Source: Bacteroidales bacterium UBA3808
GTDB lineage: Bacteria; Bacteroidota; Bacteroidia; Bacteroidales; Paludibacteraceae
Direction: 5' to 3'
DNA length: 5,341 bases
NCBI GenBank assembly: GCA_002369075.1
Contig: DFEG01000004.1
Coordinates: 1 to 5,341 of the forward strand
The notes under the pieces were generated by a model that was given only the letters and a program-made list of their open reading frames with translations, was not told the DNA's origin and did no database searches. The position numbers and the translations under genes are program-made. This document shows, piece after piece, positions 1-3,827 of this stretch; position 1 is the first letter of the stretch; each line of letters opens with the position of its first letter.

Positions 1-60
1 GAGTTGACCATAAACGGCTTTGCCTTCACGGCGGTTTCTTATAAGCGTAATCTTTCTCAT
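1..60 (-). CDS. Partial gene start, possibly DUF5675-family phage protein
   Basis: Only the first 20 codons are in the window (MRKITLIRNRREGKAVYGQL), and the gene runs off the left edge. The ATG (58-60) overlaps the TGA of the upstream membrane-protein gene as ATGA, so the two are probably translationally coupled in one operon. The opening pattern, a short basic beta strand of the type M-x-x-x-TLIR followed by a turn and YGQL, resembles the N-terminus of DUF5675 proteins. Those are small proteins common in Bacteroidota prophages, often beside lysis genes. The assignment rests on 20 residues and on the holin-like neighbour, so the family call is tentative. That a gene starts here is fairly secure, because of the coupling. 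Confidence 0.5.
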   Translation of the reverse strand, partial: MRKITLIRNRREGKAVYGQL

Positions 61-251
61 TTTTTGTATTTATAGACGTAATCTATTCCAAACAACGCTC
101 CTGCGAATGTTGCGACCTCTCCAAATCCGATGAGGAGGGACTCGTGGATCTGTCCGTGCGGCTCAATAAAGACCCCGCAGAAGAGGAGAACCAACCCGCC
201 CAAGGAGAGGATGGCGGCAGTGAGTAATTGTATGTATCGGTTGTTGCTCAT
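57..251 (-). CDS. Small two-TM membrane protein, holin-like
   Basis: A 64-aa protein with two hydrophobic segments, about residues 8-28 (rich in L, G, V, F) and 38-60, separated by a short polar loop (EPHGQIHES) and ending in a basic YKYKK tail. Size and topology fit class II-type phage holins or other small inner-membrane proteins, but no family signature is recognised, so holin is an inference from topology and context. It is first in a unit with its own promoter (-7 box at 305-312), which gives a leader of about 50 nt. Its stop overlaps the next start (ATGA at 57-60). No Shine-Dalgarno is visible before the ATG, as is usual for Bacteroidota. A + strand frame over this stretch is a shadow. 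Confidence 0.65.
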   Translation of the reverse strand: MSNNRYIQLLTAAILSLGGLVLLFCGVFIEPHGQIHESLLIGFGEVATFAGALFGIDYVYKYKK

Positions 252-304
252 AGATTATTGTCCACAGATTACACAAATTAAACAGATTTTTTTGAAATCC
301 GGTG

Positions 305-336
305 CAAAGGTATAGCAAAAAAACGAAGCCACCAAA
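305..336 (-). promoter_or_regulatory. Bacteroidota-type promoter for the holin-like operon
   Basis: On the - strand the -33 element TTTG (333-336) is followed after exactly 20 bp by the -7 element TACCTTTG (305-312). This matches the Bacteroides consensus TTTG-N19-21-TAnnTTTG. Transcription should start near 298-302, giving the 64-aa gene a leader of about 50 nt. The -33 element and most of the spacer lie inside the upstream gene's terminator (317-351). The core TTCGTTTTTTTG plus TACCTTTGCACC is nearly the same as in the antitoxin promoter at 3796-3827. Confidence 0.75.
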
Positions 337-351
337 TTTTGGGGCTCCGTT
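317..351 (-). terminator. Rho-independent terminator after the 77-aa gene
   Basis: On the - strand an imperfect hairpin (322-335 with 339-351, tip loop 336-338, one bulged A at 331 and one A/C mismatch) ends in GGCTTCG and is followed at once by seven T (317-323). It lies about 20 nt beyond the stop of the 77-aa gene, as expected for an intrinsic terminator. It overlaps the -33 element and spacer of the next promoter. Confidence 0.75.
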
Positions 352-369
352 CGAACATAAAAATGCTTT

Positions 370-603
370 TTACTGCAACACATACTCCCGTAGGCTGTAC
401 CAATCGTGTTTCGGGAGCCATCCTCTGTCCCAAGCGGCGGTGTAGAAGAAATGCGAGTGCTGTTTATGTCGCAGCCCTTTCTGTCTCCAGCCGTCGTAGA
501 GGGTTTTGAATTTGGCTTTCATCTGCACTTTCGCCCAATCGGGGTCCTTCGCGGCGAGCTCGTGGTAGATCGCCTCTATCCGGTATTGATTTTCTTTGTT
601 CAT
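370..603 (-). CDS. Hypothetical protein, 77 aa, aromatic-rich
   Basis: No family is recognised. The 77-aa product is soluble, rich in W, Y, H and K, and looks helical in its first half (EAIYHELAAKDPDWAKVQMK). A cluster KGLRHKQHSHFF lies in the middle, and three Trp fall in the last 20 residues. The credible start is the ATG at 601-603. The sequence around that start, about 20 bp including ATGAACAAAGA, is repeated further upstream at 737-756, so the 5' end of the gene has been duplicated. No promoter of the class consensus lies in the 333 bp upstream. It is probably the last gene of the unit that begins with the HNH gene, ended by the terminator at 317-351. The + strand frame over it is a shadow. 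Confidence 0.6.
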   Translation of the reverse strand: MNKENQYRIEAIYHELAAKDPDWAKVQMKAKFKTLYDGWRQKGLRHKQHSHFFYTAAWDRGWLPKHDWYSLREYVLQ

Positions 604-756
604 AACATTGGTGGTTTTTGTTTATATCATTGGTTTTTGTTCATGTCATTGGTTATTGGTGTTGGCTTAGTCCTTTTAGGACCAAGCTGACTGATGAATT
701 ATTAATTTTCTTGTAGTTGAGTCGGTACCTTTTGTGTCTTTGTTCATAACATTGGT
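593..756. repeat. Four copies of an 18-20 bp start-region repeat
   Basis: On the - strand the unit reads ACCAATGTTATGAACAAA. Copies lie at 595-612 (holding the ATG of the 77-aa gene), 617-634, 636-653 and 739-756. The first and last are identical over 20 bp (593-612 and 737-756); the middle two differ at a few bases. The copy at 739-756 opens a 23-codon frame (676-747, MNKDTKG...) that ends within the hairpin of the first 65-bp repeat. The copy at 636-653 opens only MNKNQ-stop. This looks like serial duplication of a gene start. Confidence 0.8.
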
Positions 757-803
757 TATTAGCGTTGGCTTGGTCCTAAAAGGACTAAGCTGACTGATGA
801 ATT
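636..803. repeat. 65-bp direct repeat pair with opposite-orientation hairpins
   Basis: Copies at 636-700 and 739-803, offset 103 bp. Both begin TTTGTTCAT, pass through TTGGTTATT and TTGGCTT, and end AAGCTGACTGATGAATT. Each has a 23-nt quasi-palindrome in its middle (665-687 and 768-790) with a 5+4 bp stem, interrupted by one mismatched pair. The flanks are in direct orientation, but the two palindromes are exact reverse complements of each other. Confidence 0.85.
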
Positions 804-830
804 TGGGGGTTAGAAGTTAGGGGTTAAAAG

Positions 831-857
831 TCGGACTAAAATCGGACTAAAGTCGGA
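831..857. repeat. 11-bp phased direct repeat TCGGACTAAA
   Basis: TCGGACTAAA occurs at 831-840 and 842-851, and TCGGA again at 853-857, a strict 11-bp spacing close to one helical turn. Such phasing can mark a protein-binding array on one face of DNA, but no promoter consensus lies beside it. It may simply be a small tandem duplication. Confidence 0.6.
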
Positions 858-883
858 GGCAAGTGCTGTACACTTTTTTTTAC

Positions 884-940
884 CCTTCGCCTTTAACCTC
901 TAACCCCTTCGCCTTTAACCTTTAACCCTTTAGCCTTTAA
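884..940. repeat. 22-bp tandem repeat running into a stop codon
   Basis: CCTTCGCCTTTAACC plus TCTAACC or TTTAACC repeats at 884-905 and 906-927, then degenerates (926-940). The last partial unit supplies the TAA (937-939) of the 126-aa gene on the - strand, so the C-terminus of that gene abuts or is set by the array. Confidence 0.75.
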
Positions 941-1317
941 TTCAGTGGTTCGACATCGGTCATTTCCCAGATCCGGGCTTCGTCGGCGGTGTAGATGCCG
1001 TAGTTGCCGTTGTAGAAAGCCCGTACCATCTTCGTCTCCTTCATGAGGCGGTTGATCATGGGTTGCCCGTTCCAGTTGAAGGGCTGGGGGTGGCAGTTGC
1101 AGACGATCTCGTAAGGCGTGCCGAAGAAAGGCAGTCCCCGCCAACGGCGGTAGAGCAGGAAGAGGTAGAGCTTGCGCTGCTCGGCAAGGGTCAGTTTGTC
1201 CCATTTGTTGGCGAGCAGGGCGTCCACCTTGTGCTTCCGCTCGGGGTCCACCACTTTAAGCAGACATACCAGCGATTTGGAGAATCGTTTGGTAATAACG
1301 TTATTCAGTGTATCCAT
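937..1317 (-). CDS. Hypothetical protein, 126 aa
   Basis: No family is recognised. The product starts MDTLNNVITKRFSKS and has a basic, helical first half (KVVDPERKHKVDALLANKWDKLTLAEQRKLYLFLLYRRWRG). A compact region with CNCHPQPFNWNGQP follows at about residues 73-86, and the C-terminus is acidic. The Cys-x-Cys-His group is too small to claim a metal site. It lies downstream of the 123-aa gene with the same orientation, and a 180-bp spacer with a GC-rich double palindrome separates them. No class promoter is visible just upstream, so co-transcription is likely. Codons 5-8 form a perfect 12-bp palindrome (AATAACGTTATT, 1294-1305), perhaps by chance. Frames on the other strand and a shifted - strand frame (893-1204) are shadows. 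Confidence 0.6.
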   Translation of the reverse strand: MDTLNNVITKRFSKSLVCLLKVVDPERKHKVDALLANKWDKLTLAEQRKLYLFLLYRRWRGLPFFGTPYEIVCNCHPQPFNWNGQPMINRLMKETKMVRAFYNGNYGIYTADEARIWEMTDVEPLN

Positions 1318-1421
1318 AAAAAGGGGGATTTTTTTTATATAAATAATATTTTTTTTAAGAGATTATATCCCATCCGCATGGTTTTCTCTTTTGGTTCTTT
1401 TCTCTTTTGTCTTTTTGCCGA

Positions 1422-1494
1422 CACCCCCCGCCCCCCTCTCAGAGGGGGAGAAGGGGGGCTTTTCTCCTCCCCTTCAGGGGAGGCTGGGTGGGGT
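1422..1494. repeat. GC-rich double-palindrome element
   Basis: Two near-perfect palindromes sit side by side: CCCCCTCT-C-AGAGGGGG (1432-1448) and CCTCCCCT-TC-AGGGGAGG (1466-1483). A purine-rich linker joins them, and imperfectly complementary C-rich and G-rich ends flank the pair (about 1422-1431 and 1482-1494). The composition is quite unlike the AT-rich DNA on its right-to-left side (1318-1380). Similar G/C-run palindromes are frequent between Bacteroidota genes, so this is probably a dispersed intergenic repeat. It lacks a U-tract on either strand and is not a classical terminator. Confidence 0.7.
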
Positions 1495-1497
1495 CTA

Positions 1498-1869
1498 TTA
1501 CTCGATGACTTTCACCGTGAGCTTGATCTCGTCGGGCTCCCAGTCGGGGTGCGTAGCGACAAACGCCTTGACGATCGCCCCCATCTCCTTGGTGTACGCC
1601 GAAGCGGTCTTCTTGGCAAAATCCCGCTGCCCGGCGAGACTCCGCCACCGCTTGGCGTCCTCGCCCTTGTACCGACGGGAATTCATCATATCTATGACTT
1701 CCGTCCGCTGTAGCTGGTACTTCTGCCCGTCCACTTCAAACTCACCGCCGTCCGGCGCGATCGCCACGGCTTCTTGTGTCGCCTCGTCGCTGATCTCGTC
1801 CATACGTGCTTTGATAGCTTTTTCTTGGTTGCGCAACTCGCGCAGTTCTTTCAATTTATTTGTTTCCAT
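1498..1869 (-). CDS. Hypothetical protein, 123 aa, N-terminal coiled coil
   Basis: No family is recognised with confidence. Residues 1-35 (METNKLKELRELRNQEKAIK and on) are strongly charged, with heptad-like L/I spacing, and probably form a coiled coil. A short beta-rich part follows, with GGEFEVDGQKYQLQRTEV at about residues 41-58. A basic middle (RRYKGEDAKRWRSLAGQRDF) and an acidic C-terminus complete it. The composition resembles small accessory proteins of Bacteroidota prophages, which is inference only. The ATG at 1867-1869 follows an A-rich leader without a Shine-Dalgarno. The upstream 248 nt lack a TAnnTTTG box and contain several hairpins, so expression probably comes from the promoter before the HNH gene, perhaps with attenuation. 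Confidence 0.6.
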   Translation of the reverse strand: METNKLKELRELRNQEKAIKARMDEISDEATQEAVAIAPDGGEFEVDGQKYQLQRTEVIDMMNSRRYKGEDAKRWRSLAGQRDFAKKTASAYTKEMGAIVKAFVATHPDWEPDEIKLTVKVIE

Positions 1870-2117
1870 AATTCTTGCTTCGTTTATTGTGCGGGATATA
1901 TCCCGCGAGTTTGTTATTAGTTTTGTTTGTTTGCCTAAAGCTGCCTATTTCGGCCTAAAGCTGCCTATTCTATCTCGCTTTAGATTCTTGGTAGTTGTGC
2001 CGACTGCCAGTCGGCTTTTTCTTTCTTGGTAGTTGCGCCATGGAGAATTGCCTTGACTTGGCAATTCGAACGGAAGGAGCCGCGGGGAGCACAGCTCCGA
2101 CCCAGACCAATCCGGCA
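1870..2117. other. Hairpin- and repeat-rich spacer downstream of the HNH gene
   Basis: This 248-nt segment contains a perfect 16-bp palindrome GCGGGATATATCCCGC (1891-1906). It also holds a 17-bp direct repeat GCCTAAAGCTGCCTATT (1933-1949, 1953-1969) and a second 17-bp repeat TTCTTGGTAGTTG(T/C)GCC (1985-2001, 2023-2039). The second pair flanks a hairpin GCCGACT-GCC-AGTCGGC plus T5 (1999-2020). Further hairpins are GAATTGCC-N7-GGCAATTC (2045-2067) and GGAGC-ACA-GCTCC (2086-2098). On the - strand a 57-codon frame (1945-2118) starts as TAATG on the HNH stop, and a 23-codon basic frame (1970-2041, MAQLPRKKKPTG...) lies inside it in another phase. The repeats and hairpins argue for RNA or DNA structure, or a dispersed element, rather than a protein. 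Confidence 0.7.
1999..2020 (+). terminator. Terminator-like hairpin on the + strand
   Basis: A perfect 7-bp stem GCCGACT/AGTCGGC with a 3-nt loop is followed by TTTTT on the + strand. No + strand gene precedes it, so its role is uncertain. It might shield the - strand genes from opposing transcription, or be part of the structured element around it. Confidence 0.45.
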
Positions 2118-2711
2118 TTACTCCTCTTGGTGTTTAGTCATTTCACGTTTCATCTGTTGTGCTCCGTCCATCAGTTCGTACTGGGCGAAGATGGCTTTGA
2201 GCCGTGCGGCTGAGAGTTTCGTGGGGTCGTTGCCGGCTTCGCGCATGCAGCGCAGTATCTTGGCGCGCTTGCGGTTCTCGGCGGGCGTGACCTCTTCGAG
2301 GTTGGCGAGCGACCAATCCATTATATTGCCGTTGACGTGGTCGATCTCCATGCCCTTGGTACGCGGTCCGACCCATGTCTCCCACATGAGATGGTGGCAG
2401 AGTTTGGTGCCTAATTGGGTTAGTTTAGGATAAGCCGAGTGCATGTTCGAACGGTTGTTTTGCATGCCCGGGCTGTAGCACGGTTTGACCTCGCGGAGGG
2501 TGGTACCATTGTTGGTGAGCGAGAAAAATTGCCCGTCGCGGGAGCAGTAGAGAGGCTTGTCGGTCGGGCACCGTTTGGCGTCGATCATGCCGCCGTCAAT
2601 GGTGTAGATACGCAGCCATTGCGAGGGCTGGTCGGTAGGTGTGCCTTGGGCGGTCATGTGCCCGAAGGAGTCAATGGCAATAGGTTGCCATGTTTTGGGA
2701 TTAAAATTCAT
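2118..2711 (-). CDS. HNH endonuclease (HNH_3-like homing type)
   Basis: A 197-aa protein with the layout of phage and homing HNH nucleases, which cut DNA with a beta-beta-alpha metal site. An N-terminal part begins WQPIAIDSFGHMTAQG (about 8-23), a NUMOD4-like strand pattern. Then comes YCSRDGQFFSL (55-65), a further strand region, and KLCHHLMWETWVG (103-115). The catalytic block is EIDHVNGNIMDWSLANLEEV (122-141) followed by TPAENRKRA. The likely catalytic or metal residues are the D124-H125 pair, N137 and N146, with H106/H107 upstream. A basic helical tail follows. All key positions look intact. It heads the third - strand unit, with a -7 box at 2773-2780 and a leader of about 55 nt. A three-codon upstream frame (ATG at 2717-2719) ends on the start as ATGA. 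Free-standing HNH genes like this are typical of prophages and mobile DNA. Shadows in other frames are ignored. Confidence 0.85.
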   Translation of the reverse strand: MNFNPKTWQPIAIDSFGHMTAQGTPTDQPSQWLRIYTIDGGMIDAKRCPTDKPLYCSRDGQFFSLTNNGTTLREVKPCYSPGMQNNRSNMHSAYPKLTQLGTKLCHHLMWETWVGPRTKGMEIDHVNGNIMDWSLANLEEVTPAENRKRAKILRCMREAGNDPTKLSAARLKAIFAQYELMDGAQQMKREMTKHQEE

Positions 2712-2772
2712 AATTGCATCGGATCCGTTGTTAGGTGCCGCCGACGTTGGCAGTCACTGACGAAATCCGCTG

Positions 2773-2780
2773 CAAAGGTA
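2773..2780 (-). promoter_or_regulatory. Probable promoter -7 box for the HNH unit
   Basis: TACCTTTG followed by CAGC on the - strand matches the Bacteroidota -7 element. No good TTTG lies 19-21 bp upstream: the nearest TTTG ends the T-run 12 bp away (2793-2796), so the -33 element is weak or absent. The 16-bp stretch around the box matches that of the 72-aa gene promoter except for one base (GCTGCAAA-A/G-GTACTGC in + strand reading). The terminator T-run of the preceding gene ends just upstream. Confidence 0.6.
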
Positions 2781-2793
2781 CTGCCGGAAGCAC

Positions 2794-2824
2794 AAAAAAA
2801 TCGTGCCTGTAATCGGCACGATTT
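2794..2824 (-). terminator. Strong intrinsic terminator (second of a tandem pair)
   Basis: A perfect 9-bp stem AATCGTGCC/GGCACGATT with the loop GATTACA is followed by a T-run on the - strand (2794-2800). It is about 100 nt past the stop of the 72-aa gene and just before the -7 box of the HNH gene. Confidence 0.85.
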
Positions 2825-2829
2825 GTATG

Positions 2830-2873
2830 AAAAAAAATGCTATGGGAATCAGAAGGAGAAGGTGGATTCCATA
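2830..2873 (-). terminator. Intrinsic terminator (first of a tandem pair)
   Basis: On the - strand TATGGAATC pairs with GATTCCCATA (2841-2850 with 2865-2873, one bulged base, 14-nt loop), followed by GCA and eight T (2830-2837). With the hairpin at 2794-2824 it makes a double stop after the 72-aa gene. The larger loop makes it weaker than its neighbour. Confidence 0.6.
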
Positions 2874-2922
2874 ATCATTACCGCCTTTCTTATGAGGTAG
2901 GGTTCGGGTGCGTCCTGCTTTC

Positions 2923-3141
2923 TCAGCGTATGCGAATATCCCCCCCTATTTGGCTGTAGATACTTTCGTTAGCGGCGATACGTGAAGCATAACCGTAGGT
3001 CTTCTGCGGCTCGTATTTGAGCACGAGGTTATAGATACGGTAGTAGAGGTCGAGTGCCTGCGCGTTGCGCCCGAAAACCGCCTGCGTCTGTGTCCAGAGA
3101 CCGGCTTCGACCTGTGTGCGGATGTAGTCGTAGTAAGTCAT
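2923..3141 (-). CDS. Hypothetical protein, 72 aa, near-leaderless
   Basis: No family is recognised. The product (MTYYDYIRTQVEAGLWTQTQ...) is Tyr-rich, with ten Tyr in 72 residues. It appears helical through the middle (RNAQALDLYYRIYNLVLKY) and ends in a basic GGDIRIR. The frame is open upstream to an ATG at 3190-3192, but that extension covers a promoter (3150-3181) and part of the terminator U-tract of the toxin gene. The ATG at 3139-3141 is therefore preferred. The -7 box ends only eight bases before this ATG, so the mRNA would have almost no leader. The gene is a self-contained unit with its own promoter and two terminators (2830-2873 and 2794-2824). Confidence 0.6.
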   Translation of the reverse strand: MTYYDYIRTQVEAGLWTQTQAVFGRNAQALDLYYRIYNLVLKYEPQKTYGYASRIAANESIYSQIGGDIRIR

Positions 3142-3149
3142 TTTCGCTG

Positions 3150-3181
3150 CAAAAGTACTGCTTTTTTCTGACATACGCAAG
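3150..3181 (-). promoter_or_regulatory. Promoter of the 72-aa gene
   Basis: On the - strand the -33 element CTTG (3178-3181) is followed after 20 bp by TACTTTTG (3150-3157). The -33 region TTCTTGCGTA is identical to that of the antitoxin promoter (3820-3829) and at the same distance from the -7 box. Transcription should start about three to seven bases past the box, almost at the ATG. Confidence 0.7.
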
Positions 3182-3190
3182 AAAACGGGC

Positions 3191-3223
3191 AAAAAAAAGA
3201 CCGCCTCGGTTCACAAGGCGGTC
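3191..3223 (-). terminator. Terminator of the toxin-antitoxin operon
   Basis: A perfect 8-bp stem GACCGCCT/AGGCGGTC (3199-3206 with 3216-3223) with a 9-nt loop is followed by eight T (3191-3198) on the - strand. It begins 15 nt past the toxin stop. This is the cleanest intrinsic terminator in the window. Confidence 0.92.
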
Positions 3224-3238
3224 ATAAAAGTTCGATTG

Positions 3239-3505
3239 TTATTTGTAATGCCCGTATGCGGAAATTACCAAAACAAGCACTTCATTATCATGGATTTCAT
3301 AAACTAATCTGTGTTCGCGGTTTATCCTTCGCGACCATGTTTCGTTGGCGAAATGTTTGAGTTGCTCTACTTGACCTGTTCCGGTACGCGGGTGCTCTTC
3401 TAATTCCGCCAACAACTGAGCCGCTTTTTTGAATGCTTGCGGAACATTTCTCCGCAACCGGATGAGATCCGCTTGCGCATCAGATGACAAACGGACTACA
3501 TACAT
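3239..3505 (-). CDS. YoeB/Txe-type mRNA interferase toxin
   Basis: An 88-aa protein of the RelE/ParE superfamily. It has the YoeB/Txe hallmarks: the block QLKHFANETWSRRINREHRLVY (residues 48-69) and a C-terminal ISAYGHYK. Residues equivalent to the E. coli YoeB active site are all present: E47 (E46 in YoeB), R66 (R65), H86 (H83) and Y87 (Y84). An active ribosome-dependent mRNA endonuclease is therefore expected, halting translation when the antitoxin is lost. The N-terminus (MYVVRLSSDAQADLIRLRRN) is the usual strand-helix opening. The gene overlaps the end of the antitoxin gene by 10 nt, typical of co-translated pairs, and is followed by a strong terminator. Compared with E. coli YoeB it has extra residues in the N-terminal helix and a basic last residue, well within family range. 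Confidence 0.88.
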   Translation of the reverse strand: MYVVRLSSDAQADLIRLRRNVPQAFKKAAQLLAELEEHPRTGTGQVEQLKHFANETWSRRINREHRLVYEIHDNEVLVLVISAYGHYK

Positions 3506-3753
3506 ACTCGTTCCAGGAATTGAGCCATCGTTTCGTTAGGAAGTTTCTCTACATAATGCCCCGCAGCAGCTTGAGCACTGGAATGAGCTAATTTGGCTCT
3601 GAACTCCTCCTCTGTCATCTCTACTTTAGGTTTTTGGACGCGTGGAGTACGAATAGTAGTAATCTGCCATCCCATATTACGTGAGTGGCGCCGCAAGAAA
3701 GCAGCATCTGCACTTGGTAGAGTGATTTGCAGTGTTTTCATTGTCGCTTCCAT
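3496..3753 (-). CDS. Putative antitoxin of the YoeB/Txe pair
   Basis: An 85-aa protein upstream of and overlapping the toxin gene, the classical antitoxin position. Residues 5-30 (MKTLQITLPSADAAFLRRHS and on) open as a strand plus helix, as in small ribbon-helix-helix or DUF2683-like antitoxins. The C-terminal half (MTEEEFRAKLAHSSAQAAAG, then FLERVCM) is probably the toxin-wrapping helix. It lacks the usual Phd/YefM signature of YoeB partners. The frame is open upstream to an ATG at 3877-3879, but the promoter (3796-3827) lies inside that extension. The ATG at 3751-3753 has AAAGGAG nine bases upstream, so it is chosen. A second ATG four codons on (3739-3741) is possible. An inverted repeat TTGT-CTA-ACAA (3776-3786) just past the expected transcription start could be an autoregulatory operator. 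Confidence 0.75.
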   Translation of the reverse strand: MEATMKTLQITLPSADAAFLRRHSRNMGWQITTIRTPRVQKPKVEMTEEEFRAKLAHSSAQAAAGHYVEKLPNETMAQFLERVCM

Positions 3754-3762
3754 GATTTCAGT

Positions 3763-3769
3763 CTCCTTT
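3763..3769 (-). promoter_or_regulatory. Shine-Dalgarno site of the antitoxin gene
   Basis: AAAGGAG lies nine bases before the ATG at 3751-3753. It is the only clear Shine-Dalgarno in the window, decides the start, and is unusual among the SD-less leaders around it. Confidence 0.7.
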
Positions 3770-3795
3770 AATCTTTTGTCTAACAATTTCGGGTG

Positions 3796-3827
3796 CAAAG
3801 GTACAACAAAAAAACGAAATACGCAAG
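3796..3827 (-). promoter_or_regulatory. Promoter of the toxin-antitoxin operon
   Basis: On the - strand CTTG (3824-3827) and TACCTTTG (3796-3803) are separated by 20 bp. The spacer contains TTCGTTTTTTTG, as in the holin-unit promoter. Transcription should start near 3790, giving a leader of about 38 nt. Confidence 0.78.

Larger units (their letters stand above)
604..936. other. 333-bp gene-less spacer, repeat-dominated
   Basis: There is no credible gene here on either strand. It holds the start-region repeats, two 65-bp direct repeats with hairpins (636-700, 739-803), an 11-bp-period repeat (831-857), a small hairpin AAGTG-CTGTA-CACTT followed by T-run on the + strand (861-880), and a 22-bp tandem repeat (884-940). 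The segment 805-830 is partly the inverse complement of that tandem repeat. No - strand TAnnTTTG box is present, so the downstream 77-aa gene is probably read through from upstream. Confidence 0.7.

Noticed and set aside
725..734. GGTACCTTTT as a + strand -7 box
   Set aside because: It has an extra T, no TTG at 19-21 bp upstream and no + strand gene downstream.
861..880. Hairpin AAGTG-CTGTA-CACTT plus T-run as a + strand terminator
   Set aside because: The stem is only five pairs, mostly A/T, and no + strand gene precedes it.
893..1204. Shifted - strand frame overlapping the 126-aa gene
   Set aside because: It shares DNA with a better frame, is rich in Pro/Arg/Leu typical of shadows, and ends in the 22-bp repeat.
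884..1969. Repeats considered as a CRISPR array
   Set aside because: Units are 17-22 bp, directly adjacent or with 3-bp gaps, without regular unique spacers and without cas genes.
1063..2032. Two long overlapping + strand frames (1063-1713 and 1391-2032)
   Set aside because: They lie opposite the 126- and 123-aa genes and across the GC-rich palindromes and AT-rich spacer. They have low-complexity Pro/Ser/Phe stretches, no promoter and no domain.
2439..2900. + strand frame opposite the HNH gene
   Set aside because: It is antisense to a recognisable nuclease and continues through two terminators and a promoter.
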